NCBI RefSeq assembly: GCF_020539865.1 | Contig: NZ_JAJBQV010000006.1 | Coordinates: forward strand, 38,565 to 102,564 | DNA: 64,000 nucleotides | Source of the DNA: Megasphaera elsdenii | GTDB taxonomy: Bacteria > Bacillota > Negativicutes > Veillonellales > Megasphaeraceae | Direction of reading: 5' to 3' | Shown: one piece after another, positions 18,650-26,645 of the stretch | Layout of the letters: each line of letters begins with the position of its first letter | Numbering within the stretch: position 1 is the first letter of the stretch | Made by a program: the position numbers and the translations under genes | The notes under the pieces: model-generated | Seen by the model: the letters and a program-made list of their open reading frames with translations, nothing else | What the model was told of the DNA's origin: nothing | The model's database searches: none

Positions 18650-18681
18650 GGATAGCCGGGCTCTACCGGTTATCCTTTTTT
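18650..18681 (+). terminator. intrinsic terminator of the scpA-ispH/S1 run
   Basis: Stem GGATAGCCGG / CCGGTTATCC with a six-base loop, followed by six T. Confidence 0.85.
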
Positions 18682-18703
18682 CGTCTATAGAAAGGATTCT
18701 GCC

Positions 18704-20035
18704 ATGTACAAACCCTTAGTCGCTGTCGTCGGGCGTCCGAACGTCGGCAAATCGACGCTCTTCAATGCCATCGTCAAGAAGCGCATTTCCATCGTCGAAG
18801 ACATTCCCGGCGTGACGCGCGACCGCATTTATTTCGATGCCGAATGGCTCGGCCAGGAATTTACCATGATCGATACGGGCGGTATCGAATTCGTCGATTC
18901 AGATAACCATATCTTTACCAGTATGCGTTATCAAGCTGAACTGGCCATCCGCGAAGCCGACGTCATCCTCTACGTTGTCGACGGCAAAGTCGGTGTCCAG
19001 CCTCAGGATGAAGAAATTGCCCACATCCTCCGCTCGTGCGGCAAGCCGGTCATCCTGGTCGTCAACAAAATCGACAGCGTCGAACAAGAAATGAACATCT
19101 ACGAATTTTACAGCCTCGGTTTAGGCGACCCTATCGGCGTCTCGGCTGTCAACTTGATGAACCTCGGCGACCTTCTCGATGAAGTCTTGAAGTACATCAA
19201 GAAAGTCCCAGCTATGGATGATGACGACGAAGCTATCCACATTGCCCTCGTCGGGCGTCCGAACGTCGGCAAGTCGTCTTTGACGAATGCCCTCTTAGGA
19301 CAGGAACGAGTCATCGTCAGCAACGTGCCGGGAACGACGCGCGATTCCATAGATACCCACTGGTCCTACGAAGGGACGGATTTCGTTCTCATCGATACGG
19401 CTGGCATGCGTCGCAAGGCCAAAATCGATATGCCTGTCGAACGCTATAGCGTCGTCCGGGCCCTGCGCGCTGTCGACCGCTCGGATATCGCCGTCTTGGT
19501 CATCGATGCAACAGAAGGTGTGACCGAACAGGATACAAAAATCGCCGGTTACGTCCATGAAGCCGGTAAGGGCTGCATCATCGTCGTCAATAAGTGGGAC
19601 CTCGTTGAAAAGGACAGCAAGACGAGCCATAAATTTGAAGAAGACATCCGCCGCGAACTGGCTTTCCTCCAGTATGCGCCGATCCTCTTCGCTTCGGCCC
19701 TGACTAAACAGCGCATCAACCGCCTGGCCGATATGGTCAAGTTCGTCTCAGAACAGCAGCACATGCGCGTGTCGACGAGCGTCCTCAACGAACTCATCGA
19801 AGATGCCCAGCTGACCAATCCGCCGCCGGCCAAGGGCGGCAAGCTGCTCAAAATCTATTACATGACCCAGGCTTCGGTCCAGCCGCCGACGTTCATCCTC
19901 TTCGTCAACGAACCGCAGCTCATGCATTTCTCGTACCTGCGCTTTTTAGAAAACCGCCTGCGCGAAACCTTCGGCTTTGAAGGGACGCCGATCCGGCTCA
20001 TCCTGCGCGGAAAGAAAGATGGTGAAAGCCTATGA
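18704..20035 (+). CDS. der: ribosome biogenesis GTPase Der (EngA)
   Basis: 443 residues. Essential GTPase for 50S subunit assembly. It has two tandem G domains, each with its own P-loop GRPNVGKS (near residues 9-16 and 184-191), G3 motifs DTGG and DTAG, and the G4 motifs NKID and NKWD. A C-terminal KH-like domain spans about 350-443 (PPAKGGKLLKIYYMTQ). The stop overlaps the plsY start by four bases. Confidence 0.97.
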   Translation: MYKPLVAVVGRPNVGKSTLFNAIVKKRISIVEDIPGVTRDRIYFDAEWLGQEFTMIDTGGIEFVDSDNHIFTSMRYQAELAIREADVILYVVDGKVGVQPQDEEIAHILRSCGKPVILVVNKIDSVEQEMNIYEFYSLGLGDPIGVSAVNLMNLGDLLDEVLKYIKKVPAMDDDDEAIHIALVGRPNVGKSSLTNALLGQERVIVSNVPGTTRDSIDTHWSYEGTDFVLIDTAGMRRKAKIDMPVERYSVVRALRAVDRSDIAVLVIDATEGVTEQDTKIAGYVHEAGKGCIIVVNKWDLVEKDSKTSHKFEEDIRRELAFLQYAPILFASALTKQRINRLADMVKFVSEQQHMRVSTSVLNELIEDAQLTNPPPAKGGKLLKIYYMTQASVQPPTFILFVNEPQLMHFSYLRFLENRLRETFGFEGTPIRLILRGKKDGESL

Positions 20036-20655
20036 TGATTGGTATCCTCTGCCTGGTACTGGCCTATATCGCAGGGTCCTTCCCAAGCGGTTTGGTCATC
20101 GGTAAGACCTTATATCATACGGACCCTAGGGATTACGGCAGCCATAACACCGGGGCGACCAATGCCTATCGCGTCTTCGGCGCCGTCGGCGGTCTGTTGG
20201 TCCTCATCTGCGATGTCGCCAAGGGAATGCTCGGCGTCTACCTCGGCCAGGTCGCCAGCCAGTCCGGTCTGGGTAGTGCAGACGCGCAGATCTACTTCAT
20301 GATTGCCGGCGGCTTGCTGGCCATCATTGGCCATTCGTGTTCGATTTTCCTCAAGTTCAAAGGCGGTAAGGGCGTCGCTACGGGCTTGGGTATCATCTTG
20401 TTCCTGGCTCCGTGGGAAACGCTCATCGTCTTCTGCGTCTGGGCTGTCATCGTCGCCTTGACGCGCATCGTGTCCCTCGGTTCCATCATAGCGGCCATCT
20501 TGGTTCCTATTACTATGTTCTTGTTCCATGAACCGCTGCCGCTGACTATTTTCGGTTTGCTGGCAGCCCTGCTAGTCGTCGTGCGCCATAAAGATAACAT
20601 CATCCGCCTCGTGCACGGCAAGGAACTGAAGGTCGAACGAATTAAGAAAAAATAG
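20032..20655 (+). CDS. plsY: glycerol-3-phosphate acyltransferase PlsY
   Basis: 207 residues. Integral membrane enzyme transferring acyl from acyl-phosphate to glycerol-3-phosphate. Family motifs visible: GSFPSGLVIGK, GSHNTGATNAYRVFG (the SxNxGATN type loop), and FLKFKGGKGVATGLG. About five hydrophobic helices. ATG 20032 overlaps the der stop; ATG 20035 is an equally possible start. With plsC it forms the two-step route to phosphatidic acid. Confidence 0.94.
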   Translation: MMIGILCLVLAYIAGSFPSGLVIGKTLYHTDPRDYGSHNTGATNAYRVFGAVGGLLVLICDVAKGMLGVYLGQVASQSGLGSADAQIYFMIAGGLLAIIGHSCSIFLKFKGGKGVATGLGIILFLAPWETLIVFCVWAVIVALTRIVSLGSIIAAILVPITMFLFHEPLPLTIFGLLAALLVVVRHKDNIIRLVHGKELKVERIKKK

Positions 20656-20688
20656 ATTGATATGTACTAAAAAACGTGTATAATTAAC

Positions 20689-20694
20689 TATGTA
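20689..20694 (+). promoter_or_regulatory. possible -10 element of the rsmD-coaD genes
   Basis: Perfect TATAAT 16 bases before the rsmD start. No good -35 was found at the normal spacing, so this is tentative. Confidence 0.3.
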
Positions 20695-20709
20695 CGAGCA
20701 GGTGATCCT

Positions 20710-21267
20710 ATGAGAATCATATCTGGCAGTGCCAGAGGACGGGTCCTGAAATCTCCGAAAGGGATGCTGACCCGGCCGACGTTGGACCGTACGAGGGAAA
20801 GTCTCTTCAATATCCTGGAAAACAGCGGCGGCCTGCGCGGTGCTGCTGTTCTCGATATCTTTGCCGGTACGGGTGCCCTTGGCTTGGAGGCGCTGAGCCG
20901 CGGTGCGGCATCGGCCGTCTTCATCGACCATTACACGCAGCAGCTCATCCGCCAGAATGCAGCCCTTTGCGGCTTTGCAGACTGCGTCGAAGTGCTGCGG
21001 CTTAATTCGGCCAAAGCCCTGGCACGGTTGCAGGGACGCAAATTTGATTATATCTTTGCGGACCCGCCGTATAATAAAAATTTGGTGAACGATACAATCG
21101 CTTTGATAGGTGAATACGATTTGCTGGCTCCGGGAGGACTGATCCTGATGGAATATAGCCGGAATGAAGGTATAACGGAGAGCCCATTGTATGAGGTCAT
21201 CAGAGAAAAATCCTATGGGAAAGACACGCGGATCGCTTTTATCCGCCGTCGTCAGGAAGGAGTCTAG
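20710..21267 (+). CDS. rsmD: 16S rRNA (guanine966-N2)-methyltransferase
   Basis: 185 residues. RsmD methylates G966 of 16S rRNA using SAM. N-terminal IISGSARGRVLKSPKG, TRESLFNIL, the SAM-binding LDIFAGTGALGLEALSRGA (near 45-63) and the catalytic NPPY-type motif DPPYN (near residue 118). GAGCAGGTGAT precedes the ATG. It is directly upstream of coaD, the usual Firmicute pairing. Confidence 0.93.
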   Translation: MRIISGSARGRVLKSPKGMLTRPTLDRTRESLFNILENSGGLRGAAVLDIFAGTGALGLEALSRGAASAVFIDHYTQQLIRQNAALCGFADCVEVLRLNSAKALARLQGRKFDYIFADPPYNKNLVNDTIALIGEYDLLAPGGLILMEYSRNEGITESPLYEVIREKSYGKDTRIAFIRRRQEGV

Positions 21268-21270
21268 AAA

Positions 21271-21762
21271 GTGCGAATCGGTATTTGTCCTGGCAGTTTT
21301 GATCCTGTCACCAACGGACACATTGACATTTTTGAACGGGGTAGCCAGCTTGTTGACAAGCTCATCGTCGCTGTCTTTGAGAACCCGTCGAAGAAGCCCT
21401 TGTTCTCGATGGCAGAACGGGAAGAGATGTTGCGGGAAACGACGAAACACATTCCCAACATCGAAGTCGTCAGCTTCCATGGCCTGCTCAACGAATATGC
21501 CATCGAACACGGTGCGACTATCATCATCCGTGGCCTGCGTGCCCTGAGCGATTTTGAATACGAATTCCAGCGGGCCTTGCTCATGAAGAAAGTAGAACCG
21601 CGTATCGAAACGGTATTCATCATGACGAGTACCCATTATTCCTATATCAGCTCGACGGGTATCCGCGAACTGGCCTGCTTCGGCGGCAAGCTCGACGATA
21701 TGGTTCCCGATTATGTCGAACAAAAACTGAAAGAGAAGTTTGCAGACAAGTACAATGCTTAG
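21271..21762 (+). CDS. coaD: phosphopantetheine adenylyltransferase
   Basis: 163 residues. It converts 4'-phosphopantetheine and ATP to dephospho-CoA. Nucleotidyltransferase motif PGSFDPVTNGHIDI at residues ~7-20 (the TxGH variant is TNGH), RGLRALSDFEYEFQ near residue 90, and the ISSTGIREL block that contacts ATP. GTG start with GGAAGGAG upstream. Confidence 0.96.
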   Translation: MRIGICPGSFDPVTNGHIDIFERGSQLVDKLIVAVFENPSKKPLFSMAEREEMLRETTKHIPNIEVVSFHGLLNEYAIEHGATIIIRGLRALSDFEYEFQRALLMKKVEPRIETVFIMTSTHYSYISSTGIRELACFGGKLDDMVPDYVEQKLKEKFADKYNA

Positions 21763-21775
21763 GAGTGGAGAATAC

Positions 21776-22252
21776 ATGAATTCGGATAAACTGTTAGAAG
21801 ATTTGGAAAGTTTGGTAATGAACGCCTCGAAGATGCCTTTTACCAATAAGAAGATGGTCGAAGAAGAAGAAATCCTTCAGATCATCGACGATTTGAAAGA
21901 ATCCATGCCGGCCGAATTGGAACAGGCCAAGAAAGTCTTGTCCGAAAAAGATAAGATTATTTCCGATGCCCAGCATCATGCTGAAAGCATGGTTGCCCAG
22001 GCTAAGGATTATATTGCCAAATTGACAGAAGAAAGCGAACTGGTACGGCAGGCTCAGGAACATGCCAACCAAATCATCCAGAATGCCAACGATTCGTCGG
22101 AACAGCTGAAGAACAGCTCCATTACCTATGCCGGCGATGTCCTCAAATACGTTGAATCGACATTGGAAAAGACCTTGTCCAGCATCCAGCAGAACCGCGA
22201 AAGCCTGCTCAAGAATAACGGACAACAGGATGACAAGCCGGATCAGCAGTAA
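21776..22252 (+). CDS. coiled-coil protein of unknown function, downstream of coaD
   Basis: 158 residues from ATG 21776 (AGGAGTGGAG upstream). It is almost entirely helical and charged, with a central segment of Ala/Glu/Gln heptads (about 60-130, for example QHHAESMVAQAKDYIAKLTE) resembling the b-subunit of ATP synthase or DivIVA-type coiled coils. No membrane segment and no catalytic motif. A similar gene often follows coaD in Clostridia and Negativicutes, sometimes labelled ATPase, but I see no nucleotide-binding motif. Function unknown. Confidence 0.75.
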   Translation: MNSDKLLEDLESLVMNASKMPFTNKKMVEEEEILQIIDDLKESMPAELEQAKKVLSEKDKIISDAQHHAESMVAQAKDYIAKLTEESELVRQAQEHANQIIQNANDSSEQLKNSSITYAGDVLKYVESTLEKTLSSIQQNRESLLKNNGQQDDKPDQQ

Positions 22253-22268
22253 CCATGGCTTATACGAG

Positions 22269-22311
22269 AGGGACTGTCGCATGAAAGTTATCATGCGAAG
22301 TCCCTTTTTTT
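22269..22311 (+). terminator. intrinsic terminator after the coaD gene pair
   Basis: Long stem AGGGACT.TCGCATGA / TCATGCGA.AGTCCCT, then seven T. The upper arm has the TGTCGCA sequence shared with other terminators in the window. Confidence 0.85.
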
Positions 22312-22340
22312 ATCCGCACGGCGGGTAGATAGGAGGTACT

Positions 22341-23150
22341 ATGAACGAAATTACGTCCCGCGACAACCAGTGGGTCAAGATGGCTTGTTCCCTTAAGCAG
22401 AAGAAAGGCCGCCAGGCCCATCAGCGCGTCTTCGTCGAAGGATTGCGGGTCATTGCCGACGCAGCGGCCATGGCTATTCCCGATGCCATCTGCTTCGTCT
22501 CGGAAAAGGGGAGGGACCTGGCTGACTTTGAAGCCCTCTATGCTAGAGGCCTCGAGCTGGGCTGGACTTTTTATGCCGTCACAGACAGTGTCTACGACAA
22601 GCTGAAAGATACCAGGACGCCTCAAGGGTTGGCGGCTATGCTGCCCTTTTTTGCCTACACTTTTGACAGCTTGCCGGCTATTGCGCCGGAAAAGGCCGTT
22701 CTCTATCTGCGCTCCATCCAGGACCCGGGTAATCTGGGGACGATCCTGCGCACGGCTGCCGCTGCCAACGCCGGTGCAGTCCTGCTCAGTGAAGGCAGTG
22801 TCGACGTCTACAATGACAAGACCATCCGCAGTGCTATGGGGGCCATCTTCAAGATTCCTGTCGTCCAGGACGTGACCGATGAGCAGCTGGACCAGTTCTG
22901 TGCCGACGAGGACCGCCAGGTCTATGGGACGGCTCCGGAAGGGACCGTCTCTTATATCGATGCCGACTATGGTCAGCCTGTCATCTTGGCCTTTGGCAAC
23001 GAAGGCAACGGCTTGCCTGGCTCTTTCCTGGACTGCTGCGATGATGTCCTGACCATCCCGATGCGTCCCGATACGGAATCGCTGAATCTGTCCATGTCGG
23101 TCGGCATTGTCTTATATAAGGCATGGGAAAAAAATGGTTTTAAGGAGTAA
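22341..23150 (+). CDS. TrmH/SpoU family RNA 2'-O-methyltransferase
   Basis: 269 residues. SPOUT-fold methyltransferase of the type that 2'-O-methylates rRNA or tRNA. An N-terminal substrate-binding domain (about 1-100, with NQWVKMACSLKQKKGRQAHQ) precedes the knotted SAM domain with QDPGNLGTILRTAAAANAG, LAFGNEGNGLPG and IPMRPDTESLNLSMSVGIVL, the three SpoU motifs. The exact target nucleotide is not predictable. AGGAGG precedes the ATG. It is the first gene of a run with larB and larC2. Confidence 0.9.
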   Translation: MNEITSRDNQWVKMACSLKQKKGRQAHQRVFVEGLRVIADAAAMAIPDAICFVSEKGRDLADFEALYARGLELGWTFYAVTDSVYDKLKDTRTPQGLAAMLPFFAYTFDSLPAIAPEKAVLYLRSIQDPGNLGTILRTAAAANAGAVLLSEGSVDVYNDKTIRSAMGAIFKIPVVQDVTDEQLDQFCADEDRQVYGTAPEGTVSYIDADYGQPVILAFGNEGNGLPGSFLDCCDDVLTIPMRPDTESLNLSMSVGIVLYKAWEKNGFKE

Positions 23151-23152
23151 TT

Positions 23153-23830
23153 ATGGAAGAAAATAAGGAAACCCTTGATTTAGGCTTTGCTAAACTGGAT
23201 TTGCAACGTGAACAGCGCTGTGGCTTCCCGGAAGTGGTCTACTGTGCCGGCAAGACCGTCGACCAATCGGTACGGATTTTAGACATCCTCATGGAGAAGT
23301 ACGATAACGTCATCGGTACGCGGGCCGATAAGGCTGTTTACGATGCCCTGGTCGGACGCCATCCTGCTGCCCAATATGACGAACTGGCCCATATGGTCTA
23401 TCAGCATAAGGACAAGAACGTCGTCAATGGCGACCGCCTCATTTCGGTCATCACCGCTGGGACGAGTGATATCCCCATTGCCGAAGAAGCCGCCTTGACG
23501 GCGGAAATTATGGGCAACCGCGTCGAACGCATCTACGACGTCGGTGTCGCCGGCATCCACCGCCTTCTGGCTCGCGTCGATGATATCCGCCGGGCCAATG
23601 TCAACATCGTCGTCGCTGGCATGGAAGGGGCCTTGGCCAGCGTCGTCGGCGGCCTCGTCGATAAACCGGTCATCGCCGTGCCGACCAGCATCGGTTACGG
23701 TGCTAATTTCCATGGTTTGTCGGCCCTTCTGGCCATGCTCAACAGTTGTGCTGCCGGCGTATCCGTCGTCAACATCGACAATGGCTTCGGCGCCGGCCGC
23801 TTGGCCGATACGATGAATCGCTTGAGGTGA
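23153..23830 (+). CDS. larB: nickel-pincer cofactor biosynthesis protein LarB
   Basis: 225 residues. LarB carboxylates and hydrolyses nicotinic acid adenine dinucleotide in the first step of the lactate-racemase Ni-pincer cofactor pathway. The start FAKLDLQREQRCGFPEVVYC matches LarB, and the second half is AIR-carboxylase (PurE)-like: ITAGTSDIPIAEEAALTAE, VVAGMEGALASVVGGLVDKP, PTSIGYGANFHGLSALLAML. It overlaps the next gene by one base. No larA, larE or complete larC is in the window. Confidence 0.88.
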   Translation: MEENKETLDLGFAKLDLQREQRCGFPEVVYCAGKTVDQSVRILDILMEKYDNVIGTRADKAVYDALVGRHPAAQYDELAHMVYQHKDKNVVNGDRLISVITAGTSDIPIAEEAALTAEIMGNRVERIYDVGVAGIHRLLARVDDIRRANVNIVVAGMEGALASVVGGLVDKPVIAVPTSIGYGANFHGLSALLAMLNSCAAGVSVVNIDNGFGAGRLADTMNRLR

Positions 23831-24282
23831 TGGAAATGGAAACATTATGGCAGTTGGAAGCCAATATCGACGACATGAACCCGCAGAATATGGAATACGT
23901 CTTTTCGCTCATCCTGGACCAGGGCGCCAACGATGTCTGGGCCATGCCGATGATGATGAAGAAAGGCCGCATGGCGTCTATGCTCTGTGTCTTGTGCCGC
24001 CAGGACCTCATCGATACGCTCATCGGCGTCATCGTCAAGGAGACGACGTCCATTGGCGTCCGCTTCTTTCCCGTGACCCGCCTGGCTTGCGACAGGCTCA
24101 TCACGACGGTCCGCGTCGATGGCCGCGACTTGCGCTGTAAAGTCTGCCGTTATGGCGGCCAAGTCGTCAATATCTCGGCAGAATACGATGATTGCCGGAC
24201 GGCTGCCGCTGAGACAGGGACGCCCTTGAAAGATTGGCAGCGTAAAGTGAAGGAAGCGGCGTATCGGCAATTTGCGAAATAG
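23830..24282 (+). CDS. stand-alone LarC C-terminal domain (LarC2-like)
   Basis: 150 residues from ATG 23830; ATG 23836 would give 148 and has better Shine-Dalgarno spacing. The whole protein aligns in character with the C-terminal half of LarC, the CTP-dependent nickel insertase: LEANIDDMNPQNMEYVF, MPMMMKKGRMASMLCVLC, VKETTSIGVRFFPVTR, and ISAEYDDCRTAAAETGTPLK at the end. The N-terminal LarC domain is absent upstream, where larB ends one base into this gene. In Lactobacillus, larC is split by a programmed frameshift; here no first half is seen nearby. Confidence 0.82.
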   Translation: MEMETLWQLEANIDDMNPQNMEYVFSLILDQGANDVWAMPMMMKKGRMASMLCVLCRQDLIDTLIGVIVKETTSIGVRFFPVTRLACDRLITTVRVDGRDLRCKVCRYGGQVVNISAEYDDCRTAAAETGTPLKDWQRKVKEAAYRQFAK

Positions 24283-24297
24283 AATGGGCGGAGAATA

Positions 24298-24326
24298 TTG
24301 TCAAAATACGATTGTCCATGTATAAT
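24298..24326 (+). promoter_or_regulatory. promoter of the ydjC-like gene and following run
   Basis: TTGTCA, a 17-base spacer and a perfect TATAAT, 50 bases before the start at 24379. Confidence 0.7.
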
Positions 24327-24378
24327 AGTCATTAAGCTCATTATGTAGTACGTCCTGAAAGGACGGGGAGTTTGCAAG

Positions 24379-25227
24379 ATGAATAGAGTCATCATTAATG
24401 CCGATGATTTCGGCATCCATACAGAAGTCAATCAAGCCGTCATCGAAGCCTGTGAGCACGGAGTTCTGACTAGCACGTCCCTGCTGGCCAATGGCCCGGC
24501 TTTTGACGAAGCCGTCGACCTGGCCCGGAAGTGCCCAGACCTGGGCATCGGCATCCATCTCAGCCTAGTCGGCTCTTTGCCGACGGTCTTGGCAGCGAAA
24601 GAAGTACCGACCCTGGTCCAGGACAATGGCTTGTTGCCGGAAAGTTATACGGAAGTCATCAAGCGGGCCTGTCAGGGTAAACTCGATTACGGTCAGGTCT
24701 ACCGAGAACTCGACGCCCAGATGGAAAAAATCATGGCTACGGGTCTTCCCATCGATCACTTGGACAGCCACCAGCACTTGCACGTCCTGCCGCAGATCTG
24801 GTCTATCGTCCAGTCTCTGATGATGAAGTACGGTATCCACCGCTTACGTATCCCTAGGGAAGCCTATTCCTATAAAGTATTGTCGGCCAATCCCGTGCGC
24901 ATTGCCGGCCGCGATGGCTTGACCTACTTGTCGAGGAAAGCCATGGCCTCAGTCCAGCGTCTGCATTTTACGACGACAGACTTTTTCTGGGGCATGGTCG
25001 ACGGCGGCCACATGACTGAAAGCAATCTGCACTATCTCATCGACAGACTGCCTTTTGGGACCCATGAAATCATGATGCACCCAGGCCGCAACACGGCTGT
25101 CCTCAGCCAGTCTTTTTCCTGGGGGTATCATTGGCAGGATGAATTCCAAGCCTTGCTGTCACCGGGTATCCGCCAGCAGTTGGAAGCGAAACAGATTGAA
25201 CTCATTACTTACGGCGACCTTCCGTAA
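24379..25227 (+). CDS. ChbG/HpnK (YdjC) family carbohydrate deacetylase
   Basis: 282 residues. Metal-dependent deacetylase family acting on N-acetylated sugars such as diacetylchitobiose or hopanoid-linked GlcNAc. The metal and catalytic motifs are visible: NADDFGIH at residues ~6-13, and LDSHQHLHVLPQIW near 130-143. HEIMMHPG near residue 232 supplies a further His. It is first in a run with an epimerase; a role in envelope sugar metabolism is an inference from that neighbour. The substrate cannot be told from sequence. Confidence 0.85.
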   Translation: MNRVIINADDFGIHTEVNQAVIEACEHGVLTSTSLLANGPAFDEAVDLARKCPDLGIGIHLSLVGSLPTVLAAKEVPTLVQDNGLLPESYTEVIKRACQGKLDYGQVYRELDAQMEKIMATGLPIDHLDSHQHLHVLPQIWSIVQSLMMKYGIHRLRIPREAYSYKVLSANPVRIAGRDGLTYLSRKAMASVQRLHFTTTDFFWGMVDGGHMTESNLHYLIDRLPFGTHEIMMHPGRNTAVLSQSFSWGYHWQDEFQALLSPGIRQQLEAKQIELITYGDLP

Positions 25228-25244
25228 GGATTGGAGGTCTTATT

Positions 25245-26177
25245 TTGCATATTTTAGTTACTGGCGGGGCCGGCTTCATCGGTTCCCACCTCGTTGATGC
25301 CTTGCTGGAAGACGGCCATGATGTGACCGTTTTCGATAACCTGAGCACAGGTTGCCGGGACCAGATTTCGGCAGAAGCCCGTTTCGTCGAAGGCGATATC
25401 CGCGACGAAGCGGCGCTGCAGGCCCTCTTTGAAGAAGACCGTTTCGACATCGTCTTCCATGAAGCGGCTCAGACTCAGGTATCTTATTCCCTGGTCCATC
25501 CCAAGGAAGATGCCGAACTCAATGTCATCGGCTTGATTAACGTCTTGGAACAGTGCCGCCGTCAGGGCGTGCAGAAATTCATCTATTCGTCGTCAGCTGC
25601 CGTCTACGGTGATAATCCCAAGGTGCCCTTGGGCGAATCGGAACCGCTGGCACCGGCGTCGTTCTACGGCCTGACCAAAGTGGCTGCAGAAAAATATATC
25701 CAGCTCTATGGCAGCCTGTTCGGCCTGCCCTATGCTATCCTGCGCTATGCCAACGTATATGGCGAACGCCAAGGCAATGGCGGTGAAGGCGGCGTCGTCG
25801 GTCTCTTTGCCAGAGCCTTGGCCCGTGGCGAAGACCTGACGATTTTCGGCGACGGCGAACAGTCCCGCGACTTTGTCTACGTCAAAGACGTAGCCCGCGC
25901 CAATATCGCCGCTATGGACGGCAAAGTGCCGTCAGGGATTTATAACATCAGCACGCAAATCGAGACGACTATCAATGCGCTGAAAGAAATCCTCTTGTAT
26001 TTCTCTCATGCCGGTGTGGCCGTTTCTTATGGAGAAGCCCGGAAGGGTGATATTTTCCGGTCGTCCCTGGCTAATGGCAAGGCCATCGAAACGCTTCGCT
26101 GGCGGCCGAAGATGAAACTCATGCCAGGCCTTATGGCGACGTATCAATATTTTCTCGAAAGGGAGGAAGCCGAGTGA
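25245..26177 (+). CDS. NAD-dependent sugar epimerase/dehydratase (GalE-like)
   Basis: 310 residues, extended short-chain dehydrogenase. The NAD-binding motif VTGGAGFIGSHLVDALLEDG is at the N-terminus. The catalytic Ser region is IYSSSAAVYGD and the YxxxK pair is YGLTK near residue 145. EQSRDFVYVKDVARAN is typical of UDP-glucose 4-epimerase relatives. TTG start, set by the GGAGG at 25233-25237 and the family N-terminus. The stop overlaps the GTG of the ACT gene by four bases. Whether it is an epimerase or a 4,6-dehydratase is not resolved. Confidence 0.87.
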   Translation: MHILVTGGAGFIGSHLVDALLEDGHDVTVFDNLSTGCRDQISAEARFVEGDIRDEAALQALFEEDRFDIVFHEAAQTQVSYSLVHPKEDAELNVIGLINVLEQCRRQGVQKFIYSSSAAVYGDNPKVPLGESEPLAPASFYGLTKVAAEKYIQLYGSLFGLPYAILRYANVYGERQGNGGEGGVVGLFARALARGEDLTIFGDGEQSRDFVYVKDVARANIAAMDGKVPSGIYNISTQIETTINALKEILLYFSHAGVAVSYGEARKGDIFRSSLANGKAIETLRWRPKMKLMPGLMATYQYFLEREEAE

Positions 26178-26623
26178 AAGAAGACAGCAACCATAAATTT
26201 TACCTGGTTCGCGAAGACATTTTGCCTGAGGCAATTAAGAAGACCATCAAGGTCAAAGAAATCCTCAAGCATCATCAGACGCGCACCATCAATGAAGCCG
26301 TCCGCATGATGGATCTGAGTCGCAGTGCGTACTACAAATATAAGGATTATGTCTTTCCTTTTTACGATGTGACTCAGGGGAAAATCGTCACTTTGTCGGT
26401 CATGATCTTCGACCGGCCCGGTGAATTATCGCAAGTGCTCAATACGGTCGCTGCCAATAACGGCAGTATCCTGACCATCAACCAGGGGATTCCTTTGCAG
26501 GGAATGGCCGATGTCAGCTTGTCCATCGAAACGAAGGATATGACCGTTCCTGTCGATGAACTGATTAAAACGTTAGAAAAGCTGTCCGGTGTCAGCAAAG
26601 TAAATATCATCGGACAAGCGTAA
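26174..26623 (+). CDS. ACT-domain protein (PheB/UPF0735 type)
   Basis: 149 residues. An N-terminal helical region carries a short helix-turn-helix-like block (ILKHHQTRTINEAVRMMDLS, then RSAYYKYKDYVFPF), and a C-terminal ACT domain spans about 72-147 (VTLSVMIFDRPGELSQVLNT). This architecture is the B. subtilis YszB/PheB family, which precedes hom in many Firmicutes and probably senses an amino acid. GTG start overlapping the epimerase stop, with GGGAGG upstream. Its position before hom-thrB suggests regulation of threonine synthesis. Confidence 0.85.
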   Translation: MKEDSNHKFYLVREDILPEAIKKTIKVKEILKHHQTRTINEAVRMMDLSRSAYYKYKDYVFPFYDVTQGKIVTLSVMIFDRPGELSQVLNTVAANNGSILTINQGIPLQGMADVSLSIETKDMTVPVDELIKTLEKLSGVSKVNIIGQA

Positions 26624-26645
26624 CATAAAAAGGGGGAGTAGGCTC

